Shown here piece by piece: positions 18,860-30,376 of a DNA stretch of 64,000 nucleotides. The stretch's first letter is position 1; every line of letters starts with the position of its first letter. Made by a program: the position numbers and the translations under genes. Below the pieces are notes generated by a model. It saw only the letters and a program-made list of their open reading frames with translations. It did not search any database and was not told the DNA's origin. Source of the DNA: Pseudorhodoferax aquiterrae (GTDB lineage: Bacteria > Pseudomonadota > Gammaproteobacteria > Burkholderiales > Burkholderiaceae_C); contig NZ_BMYK01000021.1 of assembly GCF_014652235.1 (NCBI RefSeq), forward strand, positions 1 to 64,000, in the 5' to 3' direction.

Positions 18860-18930
18860 GAAGAATCCTTTGATCGGTCTGATTTAATCTCGGGCGCGGA
18901 TTTTACTTTTCGATTGAAGGACCCCCTGCC

Positions 18931-20454
18931 ATGGCCGAGCCGCTCGTGATCGCCAAGAACGCCACCACCGAATGCGCACTGCTCCCGGGACTGGCCAACC
19001 GGCACGGCCTGATCACCGGCGCCACGGGCACGGGCAAGACGGTGTCGCTGCAGACGCTGGCGGAGAGCTTCTCCAGGATTGGCGTGCCGGTGTTCATGGC
19101 CGACGTCAAGGGCGACCTCACGGGCATCAGCCAGGCCGGCACACCCAACGCCAAGATGGCCGCCATCCTGGCCGAGCGCGGCATCGCCCCGCCCACGCCG
19201 CTGGCCTGCCCCGTGCAGCTGTGGGACGTGTTCGGCGAACAGGGCCACCCGGTGCGCGCCACCATCTCGGACATGGGGCCGCTGCTGCTGGCCCGCATGC
19301 TCAACCTCAACGAAACCCAGGCCGGCGTGCTGAACCTGGTGTTCAAGATCGCCGACGACAGCGGCCTCTTGCTGCTGGACTTGAAGGACCTGCGCGCCAT
19401 GCTGCAGCACGTGGGCGACAACGCCAAGCAGTTCACCACCGAGTACGGCAACATCAGCGCGGCCAGCGTGGGCGCGATCCAGCGCGGCCTGCTGCAGATC
19501 GAGGGCCAGGGCGGCGACATGTTCTTTGGCGAGCCCATGCTGGACATCGCCGACTTCATGCAGACCGACGGCAACGGCCATGGCATGGTCAACGTGCTGG
19601 CGGCCGACAAGCTCATGCATTCACCGCGGCTGTACGCCACCTTCCTGCTGTGGCTGCTGTCCGAGCTGTTCGAGCAGCTGCCCGAGGTCGGCGACCCGGA
19701 ACAGCCCAAGCTGGTGTTCTTCTTCGACGAGGCCCACCTGCTGTTCAACGAGGCGCCCAAGGTGCTGGTCGAGCGCATCGAGCTCGTGGTGCGGCTGGTG
19801 CGCTCCAAGGGCGTGGGCGTGTACTTCGTGACGCAGAACCCGCTGGACATTCCGGACAGCGTGCTGGCCCAGCTCGGCAACCGCGTGCAGCATGCGCTGC
19901 GTGCGTTCACGCCGCGCGACCAGAAGGCCGTCAAGGCGACGGCCAGCACCATGCGGCCCAAGCCCGGCCTGGACATCGAGGCCGCGATCACCGAGCTGGC
20001 CGTGGGCGAGGCCCTGGTCAGCCTGCTCGACGCCAAGGGCCGGCCCGGCATCACCGAACGCGCCTACATGCTGCCGCCGGGCAGCCAGGTCGGCCCGATC
20101 ACGCCGCAGCAGCGCCAGGCGCTGATCGCCGGCTCGCTCGTGGCCGGCGTCTACGAAAAGGTGGTCGACCGCGAGTCGGCCTACGAGAAACTCAAGGGCC
20201 GCGCCGAGGAGGCAGCGGCCGGTGCCGCCGACGCCAGGGCGACGGCCGGTGCGCGCCAGGACAGCGGCGCGGGCAGCACCATGATGGACGGCTTGAACGA
20301 CCTGTTGTTCGGCTCCACGGGCCCGCGCGGCGGCAAGCGCGACGGGCTGGTGCAGACCATGGCCAAGTCCACCATGCGCACCATGGGCACCAAGATCGGC
20401 AACGAGATCCTGCGCGGCGTGCTGGGCGGCATCTTCGGCGGCCGCAAGCGCTGA
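18931..20454 (+). CDS. HerA-like helicase, DUF853 family
   Basis: A 507-residue ATPase of the FtsK/HerA group, YjgR-like. The Walker A motif is GATGTGKT at residues 30-37, and the Walker B motif lies in [14 protein letters not shown]. The [22 protein letters not shown] stretch is the sensor region (residues about 300-320). These proteins are predicted hexameric DNA translocases of unknown role. An Ala/Gly-rich linker precedes the basic C terminus. ATG start with GAAGGA upstream. Confidence 0.92.
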   Translation: MAEPLVIAKNATTECALLPGLANRHGLITGATGTGKTVSLQTLAESFSRIGVPVFMADVKGDLTGISQAGTPNAKMAAILAERGIAPPTPLACPVQLWDVFGEQGHPVRATISDMGPLLLARMLNLNETQAGVLNLVFKIADDSGLLLLDLKDLRAMLQHVGDNAKQFTTEYGNISAASVGAIQRGLLQIEGQGGDMFFGEPMLDIADFMQTDGNGHGMVNVLAADKLMHSPRLYATFLLWLLSELFEQLPEVGDPEQPKLVFFFDEAHLLFNEAPKVLVERIELVVRLVRSKGVGVYFVTQNPLDIPDSVLAQLGNRVQHALRAFTPRDQKAVKATASTMRPKPGLDIEAAITELAVGEALVSLLDAKGRPGITERAYMLPPGSQVGPITPQQRQALIAGSLVAGVYEKVVDRESAYEKLKGRAEEAAAGAADARATAGARQDSGAGSTMMDGLNDLLFGSTGPRGGKRDGLVQTMAKSTMRTMGTKIGNEILRGVLGGIFGGRKR

Positions 20455-20562
20455 CGCCTTGGACGGCCTGGACGCCGGTGGCGCCCGCCACCCCGCCGCT
20501 CCGCGGAAGGCGCGCGGCACCGTCGCCTTGACACCCTACCCCTGAACTGACGGAAACACCCC

Positions 20563-20604
20563 ATGAACAGCCTGTCGAACACCCCCGAGGAGCCCCTGGC
20601 ATGA
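20563..20604 (+). CDS. possible 13-codon upstream frame coupled to the amidase gene
   Basis: ATG at 20563 opens a 13-codon frame (MNSLSNTPEEPLA) whose TGA overlaps the amidase ATG by four bases (ATGA, 20601-20604). The GAGGAG that serves the amidase start lies inside this frame, and only a weak GGAAA precedes the frame itself. It may be a coupling leader, a remnant of a longer N terminus, or chance. Confidence 0.3.
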   Translation: MNSLSNTPEEPLA

Positions 20605-22079
20605 CGCTCGCGATGTCCTGGGACGAATGGACCGCGCACGACGGCACGGCCCTGGCCGCGCGCGTGCGCGCCGGCGAACTGACACCCTCCGAACTCGCGG
20701 CCCAGGCCGCGGCCGGCATCGCGCTGACCAACGGCCCCACCAGCGCCGTGGTCGAGGTCTTCGACGACGTGGTCGCCGATCCGCTCAAGGACGGCATGCA
20801 CCCGGACGGCGTCTTCGCCGGCCTGCCCTACCTCATGAAGGACCTGGGGCCCACGCTCAAGGGCCGGCTGCAGGAGATGGGCTCGCAGCTCATGCAGGGC
20901 AACCGCGCCAGCGCCGACAGCTTCCTCACGGGCAAGCTGCGCCAGGCCGGGCTCAACATCATCGGCCGCACGACCACGCCCGAGTTCGGCGTCTGCAGCT
21001 CGGTCGAGAACGATCTCTTCGTCACGCGCAACCCCTGGAACCTCGACTACACGACCTGCGGCTCCTCGGCCGGCTCGGCCGCCATGGTGGCGGCCGGCGT
21101 GGTGCCGATCGCCCATGCGACCGATGGCGGCGGCTCCATCCGCATCCCGGCCGGTGTCAACGGCGCGATCGGCCTGAAGTGCTCGCGCGGCGTGTTCTCG
21201 ATCGCGCCGGGCCTGTCGGACCTGTCCGGCCTGGTCTCCACCCAGGGCGCGATCAGCCGCAGCGTGCGCGACATGGCCAGTTTCGTGGACCACTGCCGCG
21301 GCGGCGCGCCGGGCGAGTTCATGCCCTACTGGAGCGCGCCCGAACCCTATGCCGATCTGATCCAGCGCGACCCGGGCCGGCTGCGCATCGCGCTCGTCCA
21401 CCAGTGGGGCGACTTCGCGGCCACGCCGCACATCGCCGGCGAGCTCGAGCGCGTGGGTCGCTTCCTCCAAGGCCTGGGCCACGAGGTCGCATGGGCGCAA
21501 CCGGTCGTGGACATCCGCGCCGCCTTTGAGGCCCAGACCTTCTGTTACATCAGCAACTTCGCGCAGACGATCGAAAGCATGCTGCGCACGCTGGGCCTGG
21601 ACCGTCCACCGGCCGACAAGGTCGAGCCCATCAACATCAAGATCTGGGAAGCCGGCCGCGACGCGAGCTATGCCCAGCGCTTCGCGATGCAGGCCGCGTT
21701 CAACAGCACGGCGCGCGGCTTCGGCAGCTTCTTCGAGGACTGGGACATCCTGCTCTCGCCCGTGACCGCGCTGCCCACGCCGCGCGTGGGCACGACCGAG
21801 TACCTGACGACGAGCGACAACCCGTCGGTGCACGACTGGTTCGAGAACCTGTGGCGCAACTTCGCCTACACGCCGATCGCCAACCTGTGCGGCATTCCGG
21901 GGATCTCGTTGCCGCTGGCCTGGAACGAGCACGGCCTGCCGCTGGGCATGCACGCGCAGACGCGCCAGGCCGGCGACGGCCTGCTGCTGCAGCTGGCCGC
22001 GCAGATCGAGCGCGCCATCGGCGGGCGCTGGAACGACGGGCGCAGGCCCGGCGTGCACGTGACGGCCGGCCAGGGCTAG
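20601..22079 (+). CDS. amidase, amidase-signature family
   Basis: A 492-residue amidase-signature hydrolase. The Ser-cisSer-Lys triad is readable: K80 in LMKD, the cis-serine at S155/S156 in CGSSAGSAA, and nucleophile S179 in GGGSIRIPAG. These enzymes hydrolyse amide bonds to acid plus ammonia; the substrate cannot be read. It stands upstream of the uracil-breakdown genes on the same strand, so it could release nitrogen from a ring-opened pyrimidine product, a positional inference only. GAGGAG ribosome site eight bases before ATG. Confidence 0.9.
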   Translation: MTLAMSWDEWTAHDGTALAARVRAGELTPSELAAQAAAGIALTNGPTSAVVEVFDDVVADPLKDGMHPDGVFAGLPYLMKDLGPTLKGRLQEMGSQLMQGNRASADSFLTGKLRQAGLNIIGRTTTPEFGVCSSVENDLFVTRNPWNLDYTTCGSSAGSAAMVAAGVVPIAHATDGGGSIRIPAGVNGAIGLKCSRGVFSIAPGLSDLSGLVSTQGAISRSVRDMASFVDHCRGGAPGEFMPYWSAPEPYADLIQRDPGRLRIALVHQWGDFAATPHIAGELERVGRFLQGLGHEVAWAQPVVDIRAAFEAQTFCYISNFAQTIESMLRTLGLDRPPADKVEPINIKIWEAGRDASYAQRFAMQAAFNSTARGFGSFFEDWDILLSPVTALPTPRVGTTEYLTTSDNPSVHDWFENLWRNFAYTPIANLCGIPGISLPLAWNEHGLPLGMHAQTRQAGDGLLLQLAAQIERAIGGRWNDGRRPGVHVTAGQG

Positions 22080-22168
22080 CAGGTTTTCGGCGCCGGCTTT
22101 GTTGCATCTGTCATCTGGCGGCGCGCGCGCTGTCCCTGCGCCCGCGGCCAGCCGCGTTGTGGTTCCAA

Positions 22169-22186
22169 GCCGGGCACATGCCCGGC
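22169..22186. repeat. perfect 8-bp inverted repeat after the amidase gene
   Basis: GCCGGGCA and TGCCCGGC face each other with a two-base centre, about 90 bases downstream of the amidase stop. No T tract follows. It could be a weak hairpin that protects the mRNA end or an operator for the genes to the right. Confidence 0.4.
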
Positions 22187-22239
22187 CCACTCGACCGACT
22201 CGGAGTTGCCACGAGTCTTGCCCACCGAGGGACCACACC

Positions 22240-22470
22240 ATGACCCGCACCCAGACCCTGATCGCCGCCGCCGCACTGGCCCTGGCCGCTTCGGCCAGCT
22301 TCGCCCAGGCCCCGGCAGCCGCCCCTGCCGCTCCGGCCGCAGCCACCGCCCCCGCCGATGCGGCCCCCGCCGCCACCAAGACCACGCCGGCCAAGAAGAC
22401 CGTGGCCAAGAAGAAGAGCCACAAGACCAGCCACGCCGGAAAGAAGACCGCCGCCGCGCACAAGGCCTGA
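22240..22470 (+). CDS. small exported Ala/Lys-rich protein
   Basis: A 76-residue protein with a clear Sec signal peptide (hydrophobic core IAAAALALAASA, probable cleavage after SFA at about residue 22). The mature part is an Ala/Pro region followed by a Lys/Ala/His-rich tail (KKTVAKKKSHKT...). The composition resembles acid-shock or periplasmic histone-like proteins, but no motif fixes a role. GAGGGA lies before the ATG. It sits between the amidase and URC1 genes and could be independent of both. Confidence 0.65.
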   Translation: MTRTQTLIAAAALALAASASFAQAPAAAPAAPAAATAPADAAPAATKTTPAKKTVAKKKSHKTSHAGKKTAAAHKA

Positions 22471-22622
22471 TGGCGGCCCGCTGTGGCGCGGATGCACACC
22501 GCGCCGCAGCATCACATGCATCAACGTCCGGCGAGTCGCTATGCTTGGCAGACACCACCATCCGGTGGGCCAGCAGGCCGGCTGCGCGTTTCTGCGCAGC
22601 CGGTCCCTTTCGAGGAACGACC

Positions 22623-23918
<1,296 letters not shown>

Positions 23919-23921
23919 GCG

Positions 23922-23990
23922 CCGCGCCGGGCCGCCCCAAGCAAGCTCGCTCCCCCTCAGGGGGACAGGCCACAGGCCGAAGGGGGTACC
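23922..23990. repeat. Comamonadaceae-type intergenic repeat between URC1 and URC4 genes
   Basis: This 69-base gap contains GGGCCGCCCCAAGCAAGCTC and then two C-run/G-run hairpin arms (CCCCCT...AGGGGG near 23952-23963, and the GGGGG at 23982-23986). It looks like the short dispersed element often found behind genes in Comamonadaceae genomes; that match is from memory. Its last bases (GAAGGGGG) may double as the ribosome site of the next gene. Confidence 0.55.
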
Positions 23991-23991
23991 A

Positions 23992-25269
23992 ATGACGTTC
24001 GACGGCACCTCCCTGGAACTGGACACCGGACACCCCGAAGGCGCGGCCACGGCGCTGCGCACCACGCTCGCGGTGCGCACCCGCGCGCGCCAGCTGCTCG
24101 AGCGCGCGCGCGTCGGCGCCTCGCGCTGGTTCCTCGTGCACGACGACGCGCTGCAGACAGCGGCGGCCGACGTGGCCGCGCTCACGCGCCAGCGCTACCC
24201 CGACCTCAAGATCCCGTTCCACAGCCGCTGGCGCCATTTCGAGGCGGGCGGCGTGGACCGCAAGGCCGAACTGGACGCGCGGCTCGCGCCGCTGGATCCG
24301 CCCGCGCGGGCCCGCGCCATGATCGATCTGGCCCTGGTCAGTGTGCTGCTGGACGCTGGCGCCGGCCCGGACTGGAGCTACCTCGAAGCCGCCAGCGGCC
24401 AGCGTTTCGCGCGCTCCGAAGGCCTGGGCGTGGCCAGCTGGCATGCCTTCCTGGGCGGGCTGTTTTCCAGCGACCCGGCCCACCCGCTGCAAGTCGATGC
24501 GGCCGGGCTGCGCGGCCTGGTGCCGGACCGGCTGGCGCAGGCCTTCCAGGTCGGCACCTCCAATCCGCTGGTCGGGCTGGAGGGCCGCGTGCTGCTGCTG
24601 CGCAAGCTCGGCGAGGCGCTCGCGGCCCAGCCCGAGGTGTTCGGCCCGCAGGGCCGGCCCGGCGGGCTGTTCGACATGCTGATCGCGCCGCTGGGGCCGA
24701 CCGGCATCGCGCCCACGGCCACCGTGGCGGCGCACGACATCCTCTCGCAGCTGCTGATGTCGCTGTCGGGCATCTGGCCCGCGCAGAACAGCATCGGCAC
24801 CCAGCCGCTGGGCGACTGCTGGCGCCACGAGGCCGTGTCCGGTCCCGGCCTCACCGCCGGCTGGATGCCGTTCCACAAGCTCTCGCAGTGGCTGACCTAC
24901 TCGCTGCTCGAGCCCTTCCAGTGGGCCGGCGTGCACGTGGACGGCATCGATGCGCTGACCGGCCTGCCCGAGTACCGCAACGGCGGCCTGCTGCTCGATG
25001 CCGGCGTGCTGGCGCTGCGCGACCCTGCGCTGGCCCAGCGCAGCTGGCAGCCCGGCGACGAACCCGTGGTGGAATGGCGGGCCCTGACCGTCGCGCTGCT
25101 CGACGAGCTGGCGCCCATCGTGCGCGCCCGGCTCGGCGTGCCCGCAGCGCAGCTGCCGCTGGCCTGCGTGCTCGAAGGCGGCACCTGGGCCATGGGGCGC
25201 GTGCTGGCCCAGCGCTTGCGTGGGGGCCTGCCGCCGCTGCAGATCGCCAGCGATGGCACCGTTTTCTAG
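23992..25269 (+). CDS. URC4/Urg3 (DUF1688) uracil-catabolism protein
   Basis: A 425-residue DUF1688 protein. Recognisable family features are the N-terminal [12 protein letters not shown] and HFEAGGVDR segments, the [11 protein letters not shown] region, GGLFDMLI and the C-terminal [14 protein letters not shown]. In the yeast URC pathway URC4 is essential for uracil breakdown, though its exact reaction is not settled. It lies between the URC1 homologue and upp on the same strand, giving the URC1-URC4-URC6 order. The start follows GAAGGGGG inside the intergenic repeat. Confidence 0.9.
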   Translation: MTFDGTSLELDTGHPEGAATALRTTLAVRTRARQLLERARVGASRWFLVHDDALQTAAADVAALTRQRYPDLKIPFHSRWRHFEAGGVDRKAELDARLAPLDPPARARAMIDLALVSVLLDAGAGPDWSYLEAASGQRFARSEGLGVASWHAFLGGLFSSDPAHPLQVDAAGLRGLVPDRLAQAFQVGTSNPLVGLEGRVLLLRKLGEALAAQPEVFGPQGRPGGLFDMLIAPLGPTGIAPTATVAAHDILSQLLMSLSGIWPAQNSIGTQPLGDCWRHEAVSGPGLTAGWMPFHKLSQWLTYSLLEPFQWAGVHVDGIDALTGLPEYRNGGLLLDAGVLALRDPALAQRSWQPGDEPVVEWRALTVALLDELAPIVRARLGVPAAQLPLACVLEGGTWAMGRVLAQRLRGGLPPLQIASDGTVF

Positions 25270-25298
25270 TTTCACCTCAAACCAATAAAGAAGCCGCC

Positions 25299-25928
25299 AT
25301 GTCCAATGTCCACCTGATCGACCACCCCCTGGTGCAGCACAAGCTGACGCTGATGCGACGCAAGGACGCCAGCACCAACACCTTCCGCCGGCTGCTCAAC
25401 GAGCTGTCCAGCCTGATGGCCTACGAGGTCACGCGCGACATGGCCATGCAGGAGATCGAGATCGAGACGCCGCTGGAGACCATGCGCTCCAACGTGATCG
25501 ACGGCAAGAAGCTGGTGTTCGTCTCCATCCTGCGCGCGGGCAACGGCATCCTGGAGGGCATGCTCAACATCGTGCCGGGCGCGCGCGTGGGCCACGTGGG
25601 CCTGTACCGCGACCCCAAGACCCTGGTGGCCGTGGAGTACTACTTCAAGATGCCGCAGGACATGCACGAGCGCGACATCATCGTCGTCGACCCCATGCTG
25701 GCGACCGGCAATTCCGCCAGCGCCGCGGTCGAGCGGCTCAAGGAGCTCAACCCCAAGTCGATCAAGTTCGTCTGCCTGCTGACCTGCCCCGAAGGCATCG
25801 CCACCATGCAGAAGGAGCACCCCGACGTGCCGATCTACACGGCCGCGATCGACCGCCAGCTCAACGAGCACGGCTACATCCTGCCCGGCCTGGGCGATGC
25901 GGGCGACCGCATCTTCGGCACCAAGTAG
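25299..25928 (+). CDS. upp: uracil phosphoribosyltransferase
   Basis: A 209-residue enzyme that makes UMP from uracil and PRPP. The PRPP loop [16 protein letters not shown] and the C-terminal uracil-binding [14 protein letters not shown] are intact, and the length is standard. In salvage it recycles uracil; next to URC1 and URC4 it is more likely the URC6-type entry step that commits uracil to breakdown. It begins 29 bases after URC4. Confidence 0.97.
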   Translation: MSNVHLIDHPLVQHKLTLMRRKDASTNTFRRLLNELSSLMAYEVTRDMAMQEIEIETPLETMRSNVIDGKKLVFVSILRAGNGILEGMLNIVPGARVGHVGLYRDPKTLVAVEYYFKMPQDMHERDIIVVDPMLATGNSASAAVERLKELNPKSIKFVCLLTCPEGIATMQKEHPDVPIYTAAIDRQLNEHGYILPGLGDAGDRIFGTK

Positions 25929-25943
25929 CCGGCGCCGCCCCCC

Positions 25944-26777
25944 ATGCGCGCCGCCTGCCTGCCCCTCGCCGCCGCGCTGGCCCTGCTGCAGGGCTGCGCC
26001 ACGCCCCCGGCCCCCATGGCGTGCACCAGCGTGGCGCCCAACGCGAGCTACACCGGCCCCTACAAGGGCGAGGAGAACCGGCTCACGGCGGCCGACATGG
26101 CGCGCGACCTGCACTGCGCCGAGGCCTTCAAGGCTGCCAAGTACCCGCGCGGCTTCGTCGTGGTCTACGGCAGTTCGCGCCTGGGCGAGGACAAGGCCGG
26201 CGCGCCACCGACCGACAGCGGCCGGCTCTACCAGGCCGTGCGCCGTTTCGCCGCCGACTGGACGCGCGCGCACGGCACCCGCTTGCCGATCCTGACCGGC
26301 GCCGGGCCCGGCATGATGGAGGCCGCCGCGCGTGGCGCCACCGAGGCCGGCGGCCCCAGCATCGGCTACACCACCTACTACGGCCCGGCGCGTGAGAAGG
26401 CCGATGCGCGGATCGCCTTCCAGACCTGGCAGGGCCAGCCCATCGTCAGCGATGGCCTGGTGTTCACGAGCGTGGCCATGCGCGAATCCATGATGGTGCT
26501 GCACGCCGCGGCCGTGGTCGTCACGCCCGGCGGCACCGGCACCGAGTGGGAGATCTACCAGACCGTGGAGTCGATCAAGAGCCGCCAGCTCGACCCGGTG
26601 CCGATCTACCTGGTCGGGCCGCGCGCGGTCTACTGGAAGGGCTTCGAGCAGCGCGTGCAGGAGATGGCGCGCTTGGGCACCATCCGCGCCAACGAGGTCA
26701 CCGACCTGGTGCGCTTCGTCGAGGATCCGCAGACCCTGACCGAAGCGCTCGCGCGCGACATGCGGCTGGCGCGCTGA
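25944..26777 (+). CDS. LOG-family Rossmann nucleotide-binding protein with lipoprotein signal
   Basis: A 277-residue protein. The C-terminal 220 residues are a LOG/lysine-decarboxylase-like domain with GAGPGMMEAA (119-128) and PGGTGTEWE (195-203), the nucleotide phosphoribohydrolase signatures. LOG enzymes release a base from nucleoside monophosphates. Unusually, the N terminus is a lipoprotein signal peptide (hydrophobic core then LLQGC, C18), implying a periplasmic, membrane-anchored enzyme instead of a cytosolic one. It starts 15 bases after upp, so it is likely in the same operon. Q at the lipobox -2 position is uncommon but allowed. Confidence 0.85.
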   Translation: MRAACLPLAAALALLQGCATPPAPMACTSVAPNASYTGPYKGEENRLTAADMARDLHCAEAFKAAKYPRGFVVVYGSSRLGEDKAGAPPTDSGRLYQAVRRFAADWTRAHGTRLPILTGAGPGMMEAAARGATEAGGPSIGYTTYYGPAREKADARIAFQTWQGQPIVSDGLVFTSVAMRESMMVLHAAAVVVTPGGTGTEWEIYQTVESIKSRQLDPVPIYLVGPRAVYWKGFEQRVQEMARLGTIRANEVTDLVRFVEDPQTLTEALARDMRLAR

Positions 26778-27776
<999 letters not shown>

Positions 27777-27813
27777 CGGTGCGGTGAAAGGGCCGGAGCC
27801 TCGTACCCGTTGT

Positions 27814-28425
27814 TCAAATGCGCGCCAGGAACCTGTCGACGGCGGCGATGAGCTCGTGGAACGAGGCCGAACTCAGCAGAAACACGAGCGCGCCGTGCGT
27901 CTCGCGCTTCTCGATGGTGAGGTCGATGTGCAGCACCAGCACCACGGGCTGTTGCATGTCCGAGGTCAGCTCGTGCAGCACCGTCTCGGTGCGGTTCACG
28001 AGGTACTGCGGCAGCGTGCTGGTCATCTCCACGCCCAGCATTTCCGAGATCGAGGCCATGCAGGCGTTCAGGATGATGTTGCCCAGCTCGCACATCGCTT
28101 CCTGCTCGAACTCGGGCAGGTCGTCCACGCTGACCTGCGAGCCCAGCATCTCGCGCACGATCTCCAGCGCCTTGTCCTCGGTGAACAACAAGGAGGCGGC
28201 GACCGAGAAGGCACCGCTGAAGTCCTGCCGCACCGCGCCCAGCCGCTCGCTGCGCAGCAAGGCCAGGCTGGTGCCGAGTTCCTCGCGGCGGCAGAACGCG
28301 ATGCGCGGGATCGACAGCAGCACCTCGTCGCCGACGATCTCCGACAGGCTGGCAGCCGCATGCCCTGCGCCGACATTGAACATCTCGGCCAGCGCGTCGG
28401 TCTGCAGTTCGGTCAGCGTGATCAC
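27814..28425 (-). CDS. CheC-like chemotaxis phosphatase
   Basis: A 203-residue protein of the CheC/CheX/FliY family, which removes phosphate from CheY-P. Both catalytic helices are present: AEMFNVGAGHAAASLSE in the N half and CELGNIILNACMASISE in the C half, with the E-x2-N pairs. GTG start at 28425 overlaps the stop of the CheY-like gene by four bases (GTGA), so the phosphatase and its likely substrate are co-translated. Confidence 0.9.
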   Translation of the reverse strand: MITLTELQTDALAEMFNVGAGHAAASLSEIVGDEVLLSIPRIAFCRREELGTSLALLRSERLGAVRQDFSGAFSVAASLLFTEDKALEIVREMLGSQVSVDDLPEFEQEAMCELGNIILNACMASISEMLGVEMTSTLPQYLVNRTETVLHELTSDMQQPVVLVLHIDLTIEKRETHGALVFLLSSASFHELIAAVDRFLARI

Positions 28426-28802
28426 GCGGCCCCGTCGAAGAAGTTGAGGGCCAGCTGCACGCTGCGATCGCTGACCGGCTTGGGCACGAAGCAGGCGCCC
28501 ATGGCGGCCGCCCTGGCCTGGTGCGCGGCCTGCACGTTGGCGGAGAACACGACCATGCGCACCTGCGGATAGGCCTGCAGGATGCGCTCGGCCACGTCCG
28601 TCCCGATGGTGCCCGGCATGTTGATGTCCATGCTCACGTAATCCGGCACGCCTTGCGCCAGCCGGGCCAGCGCCTCGTCGCCGGTTTCGCATTCCTGCAG
28701 CGTCCAGTGGGGTTTGCGGGCCGCCACCAGGGTGCGGATCATCATGCGCGACACGCGGCTGTCGTCGACGATCAAAAGGGTCTTGGGAGGCGCGCTGGAC
28801 AT
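28422..28802 (-). CDS. CheY-like single-domain response regulator
   Basis: A 126-residue receiver domain with no output domain. The acidic pair DD is in LIVDDSR, the phospho-accepting Asp in YVSMDINMPG, the switch Ser in VVFSAN and the invariant Lys in FVPKP. It is followed by the overlapping CheC-like gene, so its phosphorylated state is probably reset by that protein. The kinase that feeds it is not in this trio. Confidence 0.93.
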   Translation of the reverse strand: MSSAPPKTLLIVDDSRVSRMMIRTLVAARKPHWTLQECETGDEALARLAQGVPDYVSMDINMPGTIGTDVAERILQAYPQVRMVVFSANVQAAHQARAAAMGACFVPKPVSDRSVQLALNFFDGAA

Positions 28803-28848
28803 GGGGCCGATGGTGCGTGGGCGGTCGGAGCCACACAATAGTCGAATA

Positions 28849-28872
28849 CGAGGGACAAATTCTAGGCCCTCG
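28849..28872. promoter_or_regulatory. inverted repeat in the CheY-like / codA divergent region
   Basis: CGAGGG (28849-28854) and CCCTCG (28867-28872) flank a 12-base AT-richer spacer, in the 195-base gap between the divergent CheY-like gene and codA. It is placed where an operator for either gene could be. No strong -35/-10 pair was found for codA. Confidence 0.35.
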
Positions 28873-28997
28873 CATTGCACAATCCGGCGCCTGCCACCGT
28901 CGGCGCGGCCGGCCCCGCCAGCGCCTGGCACGGAAGCTGCGCCGCCCTCCCTCCCACTGCACTTGCCCGCCGCGCCACGCGGTACCGCCTCAACCCC

Positions 28998-30290
28998 ATG
29001 CTCGATCTGCTCGTCACCCACGCCACGCTGCCCGACGGCGCGTCCGACATGTCCATCGCCGTGCAGGACGGCCGCATCGTGGAGGTCACGCCCGGCCTGC
29101 AGGCGCCCGCACACAAGACACTGGACGCGGCCGGCCTGCTGGTCAGTCCGCCTTTCGTCGATCCGCATTTCCACCTGGACGCCACGCTGAGCCGCGGCCT
29201 GCCGCGCATCAACCAGAGCGGCACGCTGCTCGAGGGCATCGCGCTGTGGGGCGAGCTCAAGCCGCTGCTGACCGCCGAGGCGCTGATCGAACGCGCCGTC
29301 GCCTATTGCGACTGGGCCGTGGCGCGCGGCCTGCTGGCCATCCGCAGCCATGTGGACACCAGCGATGCCAGCCTGTTGCCGGTCGAGGCCATGCTGGAGG
29401 TACGCCGGCGCGTGGCGCCGTACCTGGACCTGCAGCTCGTCGCCTTCCCGCAGGACGGCGTGCTGCGCAGCCCGGGTGGCCTGGACAACCTGCGGCGCGC
29501 GCTGGACCTGGGCGTGGACGTGGTCGGCGGCATCCCGCACTTCGAGCGCACCATGTCCGAGGGCGCGGCCAGCGTGCAGCTGCTCTGCGAACTGGCGGCC
29601 GAGCGCGGCCTGCCCGTGGACATGCATTGCGACGAATCGGACGACCCGCTGTCGCGCCACATCGAGACACTGGCCTTCCAGACGCAGCGCCTGGGCCTGG
29701 CCGGGCGCGTGAACGGCTCGCATTGCACTTCCATGCACAGCATGGACAACTACTACGTGAGCAAGCTGCTGCCGCTGATCGCCGAGAGTGGCGTCAGCGT
29801 GGTGGCCAACCCGCTCATCAACATCACGCTGCAGGGCCGGCACGACAGCTACCCCAAGCGCCGCGGGATGACGCGCGTGCCCGAGCTGCTGGCGGCCGGC
29901 GTCACCGTGGCCTTCGGCCACGACTGCGTGATGGACCCCTGGTACGGCATGGGCTCGGGCGACATGCTGGAGGTGGCGCACATGGGGCTGCACGTGGCGC
30001 AGATGACCGGCGAGGCCGGCATGACCCAGTGCTTCGAGGCCGTGACCAGCCAGGCCGCACGCGTGATGGGCCTGTCCGGCTACGGGCTGGCGCCGGGCTG
30101 CGACGCGAGCTTCGTGCTGCTGCAGGCGCGCGACCCGGTCGAGGCGATCCGCCTGCGCGCCACGCGGCTGCAGGTCGTGCGCAAGGGCCAGGTGCTGGCA
30201 CGGAGCCCGGCCGCCACGGCGACGCTGCACCTGCCTGGCCGGCCGGGGACGACGGCCTTCATGCCGGCACGCGCCGCATCCGTAACGTAA
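28998..30290 (+). CDS. codA: cytosine deaminase
   Basis: A 430-residue amidohydrolase close in length to E. coli CodA (427). The metal-binding PHFHLDATLS, the substrate/metal segment DMHCDESDDPLSRHIETL and GHDCVMDPWYGMGSGDML are CodA hallmarks. It converts cytosine to uracil and ammonia and would feed Upp and the URC genes 3 kb upstream. An earlier in-frame ATG at 28875 would add a low-complexity extension with no family match, so 28998 is preferred. Confidence 0.93.
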   Translation: MLDLLVTHATLPDGASDMSIAVQDGRIVEVTPGLQAPAHKTLDAAGLLVSPPFVDPHFHLDATLSRGLPRINQSGTLLEGIALWGELKPLLTAEALIERAVAYCDWAVARGLLAIRSHVDTSDASLLPVEAMLEVRRRVAPYLDLQLVAFPQDGVLRSPGGLDNLRRALDLGVDVVGGIPHFERTMSEGAASVQLLCELAAERGLPVDMHCDESDDPLSRHIETLAFQTQRLGLAGRVNGSHCTSMHSMDNYYVSKLLPLIAESGVSVVANPLINITLQGRHDSYPKRRGMTRVPELLAAGVTVAFGHDCVMDPWYGMGSGDMLEVAHMGLHVAQMTGEAGMTQCFEAVTSQAARVMGLSGYGLAPGCDASFVLLQARDPVEAIRLRATRLQVVRKGQVLARSPAATATLHLPGRPGTTAFMPARAASVT

Positions 30291-30376
30291 CGAAATAATT
30301 CGCAGCGCACGTTTCGGGCGCGGCCCCGCTAGCCTCGTCTCGGCACAACAGCCGACAGGCGCGGCGGGAGGCTGGC

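Noticed and set aside
28875-28997. N-terminal extension of CodA from an ATG at 28875
   Set aside because: The extension is low-complexity and has no CodA homology; the ATG at 28998 matches the usual CodA start.
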